Assembly (NCBI GenBank): GCA_041391225.1
Contig: JAWKOL010000002.1
Coordinates: 372,001-436,000 of the forward strand
DNA length: 64,000 bases
Origin: RI-153 sp041391225
GTDB lineage: Bacteria; Chloroflexota; Anaerolineae; Caldilineales; Caldilineaceae
Reading direction: 5' to 3'
Positions 8,841-17,096 of the stretch are shown here, piece after piece (within the stretch, counting starts at the first letter, position 1; each line of letters starts with the position of its first letter). Position numbers and translations under genes: made by a program. The notes beneath the pieces were generated by a model, which was not told the origin of the DNA, ran no database searches, and worked only from the letters and a program-made list of their open reading frames with translations.

Positions 8841-10085
8841 CTAGATACCGTAATGCTGGTTGATCTCGCGCTGATAGCCGTCCACCGCGCCGCTGAGGAC
8901 CTCTTCCAGTGTCACCGTGCGACCCAGCGCCGAAGACTCGATCATGGCGAAGGCCGCGGCCAGGTCGCGCAGACCTTCTTCGCCGTCGGTTTCGGGTTGA
9001 CCGCCGGCCTCGATGGCGTTGAGCCAATCCAGTTGCTGGATCGTGAAAGGGTCCTCGAAGCCGTGGGGGAAGAAGCGATCCAGCATGTCGGCGCCGGCCT
9101 GGGCGCGGAAGAGGCTTTCCAGATTCTGGCGACTGCCATCGTCGAGGATGATCTCACCGCCCTTGATGCAGCCCTTGCTGCCGTAGAAGACCGGCCCGCC
9201 GGGGATGCCGGTGGCTTCGCCGTGTCCGCCCCACGAGAAAAGAAGCTGCGCCACCGCGCCGCCCTCGGTGGTGACGGTAGCAAAGTAGGTGTCGTCGACG
9301 TCGGCGTCCACACGCACGCCCGTGGACGGGTCACCGTGTAGATAGCGGACAGGCTCCAGCGTGCGCACCGTGCCGCTCACCGTGGTTACCTCGCCGCAGA
9401 CGTAGCGCAGCCAGTGCATCACGTGGACGCCGATGTCGATGGCGCCGCCGCCGCCCGCTTCCAGCTTGCGATGTCGCCACGGCGTCTCTGCGGTGATCAC
9501 AGCGGGCGACCATGGTCCGCCGATGCCGCCGAAAAGGGCCATTTGCAGATCGCCGATGAGTCCTTGTTGCACGGCCCAGGCCGCAGCGCGCACCTGTACC
9601 ATCTGGCGCACGTTTTCAAACAGACCCAGCGTCAGCCCATTCGCCTTCGCCCGTTCCACCATCAAACTGCCCGCCTTCACCGAAATCGCCAGCGGCTTTT
9701 CCACGAGCAGATGCTTGCCCGCGTCCAATGCGGCGAGGCCCACCTGGTGGTGGACGCGCAACGTGGTGAAATCGTTGACCGCGTCAACGAGGCCGGACGC
9801 GATCATCTCGTTGTAGTCGCTGAAGACGGCCACGTCGGTGTCGGGCTGGAAGTCGCTAAGGTAGATGTGGGGCGCGGCCAGCGGGTCGCCGGACTCGGGC
9901 GGCAGGACCGCAGCGCGGGGTGTTGGCCCTTCGCCGCGTTGGCGGAACATGTGGGCGTCCTCGATATTGCGGGCGCAGAGCGCGGTGATGCGGAAATTGT
10001 CGTAGCCCGCTTCACGCAACTTGCGGTAGCCGTGGAGATGCGCATTCAAAATTCGTCCACAGCCGACGATGCCGATGCGGATCAT
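8841..10085 (-). CDS. Gfo/Idh/MocA-family NAD(P)-dependent oxidoreductase
   Basis: A 414-residue protein. The N-terminal Rossmann motif GIVGCG is at residues 5-10, and the family EKP motif (LLVEKPLAI) has EKP at 129-131. The C-terminal half contains GGGGAIDIGVHVMHWLRYVC, matching the substrate-side helix with the conserved Asp and His. Such enzymes oxidise or reduce sugars, inositols or related polyols, and the substrate cannot be told from sequence. It is third on the minus strand after an aldo/keto reductase and an MFS transporter, with repeat elements in both gaps. That suggests a sugar-derivative uptake and redox set. Length and frame are normal. Confidence 0.9.
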   Translation of the reverse strand: MIRIGIVGCGRILNAHLHGYRKLREAGYDNFRITALCARNIEDAHMFRQRGEGPTPRAAVLPPESGDPLAAPHIYLSDFQPDTDVAVFSDYNEMIASGLVDAVNDFTTLRVHHQVGLAALDAGKHLLVEKPLAISVKAGSLMVERAKANGLTLGLFENVRQMVQVRAAAWAVQQGLIGDLQMALFGGIGGPWSPAVITAETPWRHRKLEAGGGGAIDIGVHVMHWLRYVCGEVTTVSGTVRTLEPVRYLHGDPSTGVRVDADVDDTYFATVTTEGGAVAQLLFSWGGHGEATGIPGGPVFYGSKGCIKGGEIILDDGSRQNLESLFRAQAGADMLDRFFPHGFEDPFTIQQLDWLNAIEAGGQPETDGEEGLRDLAAAFAMIESSALGRTVTLEEVLSGAVDGYQREINQHYGI

Positions 10086-10123
10086 GGGATGGGTGCTCCT
10101 GTAGAGTTAGTGGTTGGGACGGT

Positions 10124-10251
10124 GTAATGCGTAATGCGTGAGACGTAATTCGTAATTCGTAAACAGTGTCCCTCCGTTTTGCCCAACATGAATTCGTTCA
10201 AGTGAAGAATCCAGGTTCTCTACGAATTACGCATTACGAATTACGCATTAC
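10124..10251. repeat. Family R2 iterated-word hairpin (GTAATGCGTAATTCGT)
   Basis: The left arm 10124-10161 repeats GTAATGCG/GTAATTCG words; the right arm 10221-10251 is the reverse complement (TACGAATTACGCATTACG words). The right end provides the last codons (V-M-R-N-S) and the stop of the MFS gene. Copies lie at 28064-28147, 31871-32007 and 61966-62096. Confidence 0.85.
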
Positions 10252-11418
10252 GCCTCCAACTTGTTCTGCAACAATCGTTTTTCCCCTGCGCAGCCCCCAA
10301 AAACAAACCGCGCTGCTCACCGCGATCAGGGCGCAGACGGCGTAGAGGGTTTGGAAGCCTAAGTGTTGGGCCAGGTTGCCGCCCAGGAGGGTGCCGAGCA
10401 GTTGACCGGCGCCGGTGGCGGCGTTGTAGTTGCCGCTGTTGCGGCCGCGACTGCGTTCGGATCCCCATTCGGCGGCGAAGGTCATGGCGGTGGCGGTGTA
10501 GCTGGCGTAGGCAAAACCGCGCACGAATTGTACCCCGATTAGGCCAGGGAGAAAACTGGAAAGCACGATGTATCCGCTCAGCACGGTGGCAATGCCCAGG
10601 CCGCCGGCAATCAGCAAGGGCGCCCGCCCGAACAGATCCGAAAGGTGACCGACGAGGATCATGCCCGGCATTTCCCAGAACGCGGCCCAGCCCCACAGGC
10701 TGCTGATGGTGGTTTTGCTGTAGCCGAGATTGGCCATGTAGTTGGGCCACATGGAGACGGCCGCGCCGAAGCCGGTCATCCACAGCGTGACGCCCACGAG
10801 AAAGCGCGCGGGGACACGTTCCGCGGCGGGGATCGCTTCGCTTGGGGCGTTCCAGTCTTTCTTCTGGATCGCTTTAGGTTCCTTGAGCGTAAAGGTGACG
10901 AGCAACGCCGTCGCGTAGAAAGCGGCGCAGATTCCAATCGCGGTGGCAATGGAGGTGGCGTCGGCCAGGCGTCCGCCCGTCAGCGCGCCGAGGGCAAAGG
11001 CCAGCGACGCCACCCCGCGGTAGACGCCCATGCGCCGTCCGCGCTGTCCGCTGCCCGCGAGGACGTCACCGATGAGCGCCAAACTGGGGGTGGTATACGC
11101 GGCCAGCGCCGCGCCGTTGATCACCAACACCGGCCACGCCCAGTTGGCCGAAGGCACGCGGCTCAGCGCCGTGTACGTGAGGATCATGGTGAACAGCCCA
11201 CCGATGAGGAAGGGCTTGCGTCGTTCCAGCCGATCCGAGAGGCGCCCCCAGTAGTAGTTGGTCACCAGGGCCGTGGCGGCGACCGTTGTCATGATCAGCG
11301 CGATACGGTCGAGGCTTGCGCCCAATTCTTGCAGGTAAAGCGACATCAACGGTGAGCCGATGCCGATGGTCACGTACATGATGCCGAAAATTACGGTAAG
11401 CAGACGGAAGTTGCGCAT
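10234..11418 (-). CDS. MFS transporter
   Basis: A 394-residue membrane protein with about 12 hydrophobic helices. The MFS loop 2-3 motif is visible as YWGRLSDRLERRKP, followed later by ILVGHLSDLFGRAPLL, the equivalent motif in the second half. An N-terminal ATG at 11418 begins MRNFRLLTVIFGIMYVTIG. It is a generic major facilitator. Co-orientation with an aldo/keto reductase and a Gfo/Idh/MocA enzyme suggests a sugar or polyol substrate, but this is inference. The final residues after EQVGG are encoded by an R2 repeat, so the gene probably acquired its present stop when the element inserted. Confidence 0.88.
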   Translation of the reverse strand: MRNFRLLTVIFGIMYVTIGIGSPLMSLYLQELGASLDRIALIMTTVAATALVTNYYWGRLSDRLERRKPFLIGGLFTMILTYTALSRVPSANWAWPVLVINGAALAAYTTPSLALIGDVLAGSGQRGRRMGVYRGVASLAFALGALTGGRLADATSIATAIGICAAFYATALLVTFTLKEPKAIQKKDWNAPSEAIPAAERVPARFLVGVTLWMTGFGAAVSMWPNYMANLGYSKTTISSLWGWAAFWEMPGMILVGHLSDLFGRAPLLIAGGLGIATVLSGYIVLSSFLPGLIGVQFVRGFAYASYTATAMTFAAEWGSERSRGRNSGNYNAATGAGQLLGTLLGGNLAQHLGFQTLYAVCALIAVSSAVCFWGLRRGKTIVAEQVGGVMRNS

Positions 11419-11426
11419 GGTGGGAA

Positions 11427-11585
11427 TTTTCGATTTTCGATTGACGATTTTCGATTTAAGGTTGTCGTGTTGAGGAAGTGACTGGGCTATAGCCGCTGAT
11501 TTTGTTGAGCATACAGCGTGCCAATCCTGGCATCACACACTCAACCGGACAATCGTAAATCGTCAATCGCAAATCGTCAATCAAG
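11427..11585. repeat. Family R3 iterated-word hairpin (TTTTCGATTTTCGATTGACG)
   Basis: The left arm 11427-11458 repeats TTTTCGAT/TGACGATT words; the right arm 11551-11585 holds AATCGTCAATC/AAATCGTCAATC words in reverse complement. The element fills the gap between the aldo/keto reductase and MFS genes, and its TGATTGACG supplies the stop codon of the aldo/keto reductase. Confidence 0.8.
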
Positions 11586-12554
11586 TATGGTTCGCAACGA
11601 CGCCGACACCGCGTCCAATTCGGCCCGCACATCGGCGTCCAACGTCCACCCTACGCCACCCAGGTTATTTTCGAGATGCCCGACGGTGTCCCCGCCGGTG
11701 ATGGCCACGGTGACTTCGGGGTGGGAAAGGACCCACGCCAGCGCCAGTTGCGCCGGCGTTTTGCCCAGTTCGTGCGCCAATTCGATGACGCGCCCGATCA
11801 CCTGTCCCGTTTCCCCCGCCATCATGGACGCGTAACGGTCGGCGCGGCGCGTCCCCCACAGCGATCCGGCGGGCGCAGGCTGCCCTGGCACATACGCGCC
11901 GCTGAGCAGACCCACCGCCAGCGGGCTGTACGCCATGACGCCCAATCCGCGGTCGCGCACCAGGCCGAACATCTCCTGTTCCAACTGGCGGTTGAGCAGG
12001 CTGTAGGGGTTCTGCACCGTCATGAAAGGCGTGGCATTCAGGCTGTCCGCGATCCACAGGGCGCGGCAGACCTGCCAGGCTTTGTAGTTGCAGCAGCCGA
12101 TGTAGCGCACCTTGCCCGAGCGTACAAGATCGTCCAGCGCGCGCACGGTCTCGTCTAGCGGGGTTGTTTCGTCGAAAATGTGGACGAGGTAGACGTCGAT
12201 GTGATCGGTGTCGAGGCGTTTGAGGGAACGTTCCACCTCACGCAGAATGTGGAAGCGGGAAAGGCCACCATCGTTGGGTCCACCGCCCATGGGACTGGCG
12301 ACTTTGGACGTGATCACCAGATCATCGTGCTTGCCCTTGATCGCCTTGCCCAGCACCTCTTCACTGCGCCCGATGTTGGCCCGGTCGTCCATGAGGCCGT
12401 AGATGTTGGCGCAGTCGATCAAGTTGATCCCGGCGTCGATGGCGCGGTGGATCATGCGTTCGGCCTCGCCCGCGTCTGACTGGCCGCGCAGGCCCAGGCC
12501 TAGCGCGAGACGGCTGACTTTGACGCCGGCAGAGCCGAAGTTGATGTAGTCCAT
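11577..12554 (-). CDS. Aldo/keto reductase
   Basis: A 325-residue TIM-barrel NADPH-dependent oxidoreductase. MDYINFGSAGVKVSRLALGL and GINLIDCANIYG carry the catalytic Asp-Tyr region (D in LIDCANIYG plus Y). Lys is in DDLVITSKVASPMGGG and His in DHIDVYLVHIFDE. C-terminal cofactor residues lie in the VTVAITGGDTVGHLENN segment. This resembles the AKR group that acts on sugars or aldehydes (YajO/Tas-like). It is the first gene of the minus-strand trio, followed by the MFS transporter. The stop codon lies in an R3 repeat. Divergent from the YdeI-like gene, with 113 bases between the two starts. Confidence 0.9.
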   Translation of the reverse strand: MDYINFGSAGVKVSRLALGLGLRGQSDAGEAERMIHRAIDAGINLIDCANIYGLMDDRANIGRSEEVLGKAIKGKHDDLVITSKVASPMGGGPNDGGLSRFHILREVERSLKRLDTDHIDVYLVHIFDETTPLDETVRALDDLVRSGKVRYIGCCNYKAWQVCRALWIADSLNATPFMTVQNPYSLLNRQLEQEMFGLVRDRGLGVMAYSPLAVGLLSGAYVPGQPAPAGSLWGTRRADRYASMMAGETGQVIGRVIELAHELGKTPAQLALAWVLSHPEVTVAITGGDTVGHLENNLGGVGWTLDADVRAELDAVSASLRTILD

Positions 12555-12591
12555 AGGAAGGGCCTTTCCGAATGAATGGTTGTGAACGCCG

Positions 12592-12600
12592 TGTTATACT
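12592..12600 (+). promoter_or_regulatory. Candidate extended -10 promoter for the YdeI-like gene
   Basis: TGTTATACT fits an extended -10 (TGn followed by TATACT), 68 bases before the ATG at 12668. No good -35 is present, as expected for extended -10 promoters. Pattern only. Confidence 0.35.
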
Positions 12601-12667
12601 CTGCGGTAATCGTATTTTGAGAAGTATAGGCACGTTTTCATCAATCTTCAAACGAACGGACATTGCC

Positions 12668-13123
12668 ATGACAGAACAACGTTTCACCGCAACGGTTGAA
12701 GAAAGCGGCAAATCAGCCTGCGTGCGACTGCCTTTCGATCCTGATGCCGTGTGGGGCCAAAAGGACCGCCACCATGTCACCGGCACAGTGGACGGTCACC
12801 GCATCCGCGGTCCCTTGACGAAAACTGAAACAGGCCATGTTCTGACGTTGGGACCGGCCTGGCGGCGCGATCATCCACTGGCCGACGATGAGATCGAGGT
12901 TGTCCTCGCGCCGGAGGGGCCCCAACTCGACGGCCTCGCCGAAGACATTGTTGCCGCGCTGGACGCGTCGCCCACAGCCAGGGCTTTCTTCGAATCGCTG
13001 GCGACATTTTATCGCAAAGGCTACCTACGCTGGATCAACGGCGCGCGCAAGCCCAACGCCCGCGCCGAACGTATTGCCGAGGTGATTCAGTTGCCTGAAG
13101 CCGGGAAGAAGACGCGGAAATGA
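12668..13123 (+). CDS. DUF1905/YdeI-like (OmpD-associated) protein
   Basis: ATG at 12668 is preferred over longer in-frame starts because the conserved domain begins at once (MTEQRFTATVEESGKSACVR). Its 151 residues contain a DUF1905-type beta-barrel (RLPFDPDAVWGQKDRHHVTG, then VDGHRIRGPL, LTLGPAWRRD and DDEIEVVLAPEGP). A YdeI/OmpD-associated C-terminal helix pair follows (ARAFFESLATFYRKGYLRWI, then RKPNARAERIAEVI). Small proteins of this kind are linked to envelope stress or bacteriocin protection, but the biochemical role is unknown. It stands alone between the divergent aldo/keto reductase and a pair of 3' hairpins. Confidence 0.85.
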   Translation: MTEQRFTATVEESGKSACVRLPFDPDAVWGQKDRHHVTGTVDGHRIRGPLTKTETGHVLTLGPAWRRDHPLADDEIEVVLAPEGPQLDGLAEDIVAALDASPTARAFFESLATFYRKGYLRWINGARKPNARAERIAEVIQLPEAGKKTRK

Positions 13124-13196
13124 GGGAAACAGCGGTCGATTGGTCAACGGGGCTTCCCTTCTGCTACCTGCATGACACGGTGCGGCTGCGAAACAG

Positions 13197-13230
13197 AGGT
13201 CCCCAACACGATGAACTGTGCTGGGGACCT
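13197..13230. terminator. Hairpin downstream of the YdeI-like gene
   Basis: AGGTCCCCAACAC (13197-13209) pairs with GTGCTGGGGACCT (13218-13230) at 12 of 13 positions. It lies between convergent genes, 73 bases after the YdeI-like stop, with no U-tract. A weak terminator or a dispersed hairpin. Confidence 0.45.
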
Positions 13231-13257
13231 GCGGACACCATTGTTCAACTGTACATG

Positions 13258-13281
13258 CACTTGCCGCCGGATGGCAAGTGC
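13258..13281. terminator. Second hairpin between convergent genes
   Basis: GCACTTGCC (13258-13266) and GGCAAGTGC (13273-13281) are perfectly complementary with a 6-base loop. It may terminate the methyltransferase gene arriving from the right. Confidence 0.4.
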
Positions 13282-13338
13282 GTAGGATGGATCTAGACGG
13301 CATCACTTCACGCCGTATCAGCGGCAAGATCGGCTGTC

Positions 13339-14001
13339 TCAATCCATCTTCGCGCGGACAGGACGACAGATCCCCGCCCAGGTGCGCTTGTTGGTGTTGA
13401 AGTGAGTTTCGAGACGAGGAACAAGCAGATCCAGATGCCAGCCGTCGGCGAAGAGTTCGCGGCACATCTGCTCGGAGAAGAAACGTTTGTAGCGCCCGCG
13501 GTTGAGGAACAATCCGGGCTCGATCTCCTCACCTTGGCCGGCGCCGTGTTCCACGTCCTCGGTGGCGTTGACCTGGAAGATCAGCACGCCGTCCTCGCTC
13601 AGGACGCGACGAACTTCCGCGACTGCCCGCCGCGTATCGTCCCAGCGGTAGTAATGAAGGCTCAGCCCACACACCACAAAATCGAAGACGTTAGGCCGAA
13701 ACGGCAACGGATCGGGCAACGCCGCATGCACAAGCGTTGCGGCGGGATACGTCTGCGCCACCCGCCGCAGCGCATTCCACGAGAGATCCATACACGTCAT
13801 CGCGCAGCCGTGCGCCAGCAGGAAGGCGGTGTCGTACCCGCTGCCACACCCAATCTCGAGGATGTCTCCCGGCAGGGGCAGCGGATTCTGCGCCAAGAGC
13901 TCGCCGATCCAGTGGGATGAGGTGTCCGCGATGGTGTGTGGTTTTGAGAAAACTTTGTCCCAATAGGCCCGGTTGACGTCATCGGCGCTCTTATCTGTCA
14001 T
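13339..14001 (-). CDS. Class I SAM-dependent methyltransferase
   Basis: A 220-residue protein with the SAM-binding motif I DILEIGCGSGYDTAFLLAHG (residues ~40-60). The acidic motif II follows in CMDLSWNALRRVAQTYP, and motif III/IV lies near PFRPNVFDFVVCGLSLHYYR. This layout fits Methyltransf_11/25-type small-molecule or unknown-substrate methyltransferases. Its ATG overlaps the TGA of the upstream Asp-box protein (ATGA), so the two are translationally coupled even though one is secreted and the other cytoplasmic. The substrate is unknown. Confidence 0.88.
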   Translation of the reverse strand: MTDKSADDVNRAYWDKVFSKPHTIADTSSHWIGELLAQNPLPLPGDILEIGCGSGYDTAFLLAHGCAMTCMDLSWNALRRVAQTYPAATLVHAALPDPLPFRPNVFDFVVCGLSLHYYRWDDTRRAVAEVRRVLSEDGVLIFQVNATEDVEHGAGQGEEIEPGLFLNRGRYKRFFSEQMCRELFADGWHLDLLVPRLETHFNTNKRTWAGICRPVRAKMD

Positions 14002-16067
14002 TCATCTCTTCGTCCACTGTCGTTCTGAATCGCTGGAAGCCAGGTAGAGTCTATGGGCGCAGGCGGCACGCTGCGCTTCCAAAGTCCCTGTGCATTGCTG
14101 ACGTAAAGGGTTTCTTCGCCGTCAAGGTTATGGATGGCGAGTGCGTAGGCATCGCCTCCGGGGAGGTAAAGCCTTTCCCAATCCTGAAGAAGTACATTCC
14201 AACGATACGCATCTGTCTCGCCGGCAGCAAAGACCTGTCCATCGTTCGATACGGCGAGGGATGTGCCATTGTTGGCGTAGTTGCGTGCATTACGGTTCGA
14301 TAGTAGGTGCCAGGTTTCACCCTCATCATCGCTGTAGATGGCGCTCAAGCCTCCTGCGTAGATGCGGCTGCCTGCTGCATAGAAGCGGTTGATCCGGTAG
14401 GGGACACCGTTTTCGGTGGTCGGGCTCGAAATCGGTTGCCAGTTGAGGCCGCTGTCTTCGCTACGAAAGATGGTCGTCAAGGTATCGGTCATTACTGCGG
14501 CTGCAAACATGCGTGTTGGCTGGGCTGGATCTATTAACGCCGCACTGACATAGACAGACCCTTCGATTGCCGAGATCCCCCATCCTGCCGCGCCTCCATT
14601 ACCGTCGGCAGGATACCAGATGCCGACCACGCCCTCGTCCAAGTATTGGGTAGCTCGGCGATAGCCGGTGACCAGGAGACCATTGGGATCTGCATTGGAG
14701 ATATCTGCGTCTATAACCCATACATTTGCCAATTCCGTCGATTCGTACAGCGAAGTGACGCCTTGGTACAGCTTTCCATTGCCAATCGCGAAGACAAAAC
14801 TGGCGTTCGGTGCTGATTCGACGCGTTGTACCTGCGTGTCCGTGAGGATGGTGCGCCACGTGACGCCGCCATCCGCACTGTGGAATAGGCCGTTACGCGC
14901 CTGGTTGAAGCGACTCGCACCAACGTAGAGGCCGCCCGCACCATCTGGCTCAATGGTTTGGATGAGTAAGGGGGAGAGGATGCCATCGTTGGCCTCTTGC
15001 CAGCCATTGCCCTGGTCTGGGCTACGCAAAACGCCCCTTGACCGTGACCAGCTAAAAACTGTAGATGAATCGGCGGGTGAAACCAGTAGTCTCATCCCAA
15101 ACTCGGGCCGGAGTTCTGTGGCCAGCCACCAGGTTTTTCCTTTGTCTTCGCTGCGATAGATGACGGGCACAGTGTTGTCGAAACCGATGGTTCGGGCGAA
15201 GGCTTGGGCGGCGATGTAGATCATTCCATCATGGGCAAACTGCATTTCGTTTGCGCTGGCTAATACTCGAAATGGTGGTGCCGAAATGCCCGACCAGCTT
15301 ACGCCAGCATCATAACTCTGTAGAACGTCGCCAAAAACCGAAACCAACAGATGCTTTTCGTCGGTCGGATTCACCGCGATCCCGTAGGTGAATCCCATTG
15401 TAGGATTTCCCTGCCATAAGTGACCGCCGTCAGTGCTTCTGAAAAGTGTGGCACCCGCACGGAGATAGATCACGTTCGTATCAGACGGCGCTACTGCCAG
15501 ATCGCCCCACTCGCCCAAACACGGGGTGCTTAACACCTGCCAGTTATTGCCGGCGTCGTCACTTCGAGCAAGAATTCGTTCATACGAGCAGTCATCATTC
15601 TCATTCGAGTCAATTTGGTGCAGCACGTAAACCGTCGACGGGGCAGGGACAGCCATCGGACCAGCAGCCGTCAGGATCTCCGTCCAGGACAAACCACCAT
15701 CCTGAGAGCGTAGCGTAGCGCTGCCATTGTTGGCGTAAAGCACCTCCCCGTCGCCGGGATCAACGAACAGCGAACTGATCAAGGTTGGCGAGATTTCGGC
15801 GGAGAGCGTCACCACCTGCGTCCAAGCGATGGTGTCCGCGGCGCTGCGGAAGAGCCGCACGCCGAAAGGGTGATCGACCAGGGCGTACAAGGTGTTCGAC
15901 TGCGCAGAGGACGCGGCCACCGCCATCACCGGCCCCCCCGGCAACACAGGACCATCCAACCGCGTCCAATCCTCTTGGGCGTGGACAGGCGCCCACGAAA
16001 GCAACAATCCCCAGGCCAGGCCCATCCACACAATCGATACTGCCAGGAAGGCAAGAACCTGTTTCAT
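13998..16067 (-). CDS. Secreted Asp-box (sialidase/sortilin-like) beta-propeller protein with YLP-type tail
   Basis: I choose ATG 16067 (MKQVLAFLAVSIVWMGLAWG), because a signal peptide starts there; the 80 residues upstream in frame are repeat-derived. The 689-residue protein has at least seven Asp-box motifs: SQDGGLSW, STDGGHLW, SEDKGKTW, SPDQGNGW, SADGGVTW, SEDSGLNW and SDDEGETW. They are spaced as in BNR/VPS10-like propellers. No sialidase arginine triad or nucleophile was recognised, so a binding role is more likely than hydrolysis. The C-terminus has STWLPAIQN, a relative of the YLP tail in three other secreted proteins of this window. Translationally coupled to the methyltransferase. 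Confidence 0.8.
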   Translation of the reverse strand: MKQVLAFLAVSIVWMGLAWGLLLSWAPVHAQEDWTRLDGPVLPGGPVMAVAASSAQSNTLYALVDHPFGVRLFRSAADTIAWTQVVTLSAEISPTLISSLFVDPGDGEVLYANNGSATLRSQDGGLSWTEILTAAGPMAVPAPSTVYVLHQIDSNENDDCSYERILARSDDAGNNWQVLSTPCLGEWGDLAVAPSDTNVIYLRAGATLFRSTDGGHLWQGNPTMGFTYGIAVNPTDEKHLLVSVFGDVLQSYDAGVSWSGISAPPFRVLASANEMQFAHDGMIYIAAQAFARTIGFDNTVPVIYRSEDKGKTWWLATELRPEFGMRLLVSPADSSTVFSWSRSRGVLRSPDQGNGWQEANDGILSPLLIQTIEPDGAGGLYVGASRFNQARNGLFHSADGGVTWRTILTDTQVQRVESAPNASFVFAIGNGKLYQGVTSLYESTELANVWVIDADISNADPNGLLVTGYRRATQYLDEGVVGIWYPADGNGGAAGWGISAIEGSVYVSAALIDPAQPTRMFAAAVMTDTLTTIFRSEDSGLNWQPISSPTTENGVPYRINRFYAAGSRIYAGGLSAIYSDDEGETWHLLSNRNARNYANNGTSLAVSNDGQVFAAGETDAYRWNVLLQDWERLYLPGGDAYALAIHNLDGEETLYVSNAQGLWKRSVPPAPIDSTWLPAIQNDSGRRDE

Positions 16068-16100
16068 CACGCGTTTTCCTTTCTTTGATTTGAGGGTGTC

Positions 16101-16197
16101 GATGAGGCGACGAGGCGGATGGGCGTGGCACAGAGCCGACGTTGTGCAGGCGTGTCGCCTCGTCGTATCTTCGCCTCGTCGTATCTTCGTCTCATCA
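16101..16197. repeat. Family R4 iterated-word hairpin (CGTCGTATCTTCGCCT)
   Basis: The left part GATGAGGCGACGAGGCG at 16101-16117 pairs with CGCCTCGTCGTATCTTC words at 16154-16196, where the word CGTCGTATCTTCG occurs twice in tandem. Its right edge (TGATGAGACGAAG on the minus strand) supplies the stop of the LCM methyltransferase gene. Confidence 0.7.
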
Positions 16198-17010
16198 AAG
16201 CGTAAAATGGACAATCCGGTGCGCGATGCGGGCGGCGGGGATGAGACCGGACAGCCTGAAGGCGAGCCGATAGCCCAACCCCAGTTGGTCGAGCGCGGCG
16301 TCGCCAAAAAACCACTCTTCTTGCAGACGAATGCCGTCTGCCCATTGTTCCATGTCGCGGGCGTTGTCGATGCCCCATTGGACGTGCGCGCCCGTTTGCT
16401 GAATGCCGGGGTGACCGCCCACGCTGCGCGCCGTGAGCACGCTGAAGACGTCGGCCACCATTTCGCAGTGGGGGAAACGTTCTTTCAACTTGAGCACGAG
16501 CGCCTTGACGTCCACTTCGCTCAAGTACATGAGCAAGCCCTCGGCCACCACCAACACAGGACGCCCGTCTGCGTCGATACTGTCGATCCACGCCAGATCG
16601 GTGACGGATGAGCCGATCATGTGGTAGTGATCGTCCTCGGTGTAGAAGTGACGGCGCAGATCGATTACCTGGGGCATATCCAGATCGATCCAGTCGGCCT
16701 GGCCTCGGTCCACGCGCAGGCAGCGGCTGTCCAATCCACAGCCCAAATGCAGGACAACACCGTTGGGGTGCCGCGCCAGGAAGGCGCGGGTGTCGTCGTC
16801 GAGCTTCCTGGCGCGCAGGCTCATCATCACCACGGTTTTCGTGGGCGTTTTGAGCTTGCCGAAATCGTAGTCCACCGACGCCACGATCTCTTCGGCCTTC
16901 TTGTCTTCGAGGATGGGGTTCGGCTGTCGGCTGCCCACTGCCTTGGAATACAGCGGGATCAACAGCGTCTCCATTTCCTCGGTGAGCGTGACTTTTGCTT
17001 TGTCGGCCAT
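16195..17010 (-). CDS. Leucine carboxyl methyltransferase (LCM/TcmP)-family O-methyltransferase
   Basis: ATG at 17010 follows GGGGAGG on the minus strand. Its 271 residues carry the LCM-type SAM motif VVLHLGCGLDSRCLRV (residues ~85-100), then DWIDLDMPQVIDLRRHFY, as in the polyketide O-methyltransferase/TcmP branch. VLVVAEGLLMYLSE matches the family motif that follows (EGLLMYL). Members methylate carboxylates or small secondary metabolites; the substrate here is unknown. It lies 86 bases after a PIG-L-like gene on the same strand, with a 15-bp hairpin between them. The stop codon TGA is at the edge of repeat R4. Confidence 0.88.
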   Translation of the reverse strand: MADKAKVTLTEEMETLLIPLYSKAVGSRQPNPILEDKKAEEIVASVDYDFGKLKTPTKTVVMMSLRARKLDDDTRAFLARHPNGVVLHLGCGLDSRCLRVDRGQADWIDLDMPQVIDLRRHFYTEDDHYHMIGSSVTDLAWIDSIDADGRPVLVVAEGLLMYLSEVDVKALVLKLKERFPHCEMVADVFSVLTARSVGGHPGIQQTGAHVQWGIDNARDMEQWADGIRLQEEWFFGDAALDQLGLGYRLAFRLSGLIPAARIAHRIVHFTL

Positions 17011-17035
17011 CGGATTCCCTCCCCAAAATGAGGAA

Positions 17036-17091
17036 GAGGAACTTGTGGACGATTGGCAGAACACGGATCAATCTGTGTCCACAAGTTCCTC
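17036..17091. terminator. Perfect 15-bp hairpin after the PIG-L-like gene
   Basis: GAGGAACTTGTGGAC (17036-17050) and GTCCACAAGTTCCTC (17077-17091) pair perfectly with a 26-base loop. It begins 5 bases after the PIG-L-like stop on the minus strand, so it may reduce read-through into the LCM gene. The loop contains ATCCGTGTTCTG on the minus strand, similar to R1 loops. Confidence 0.55.
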
Positions 17092-17096
17092 TCGCG

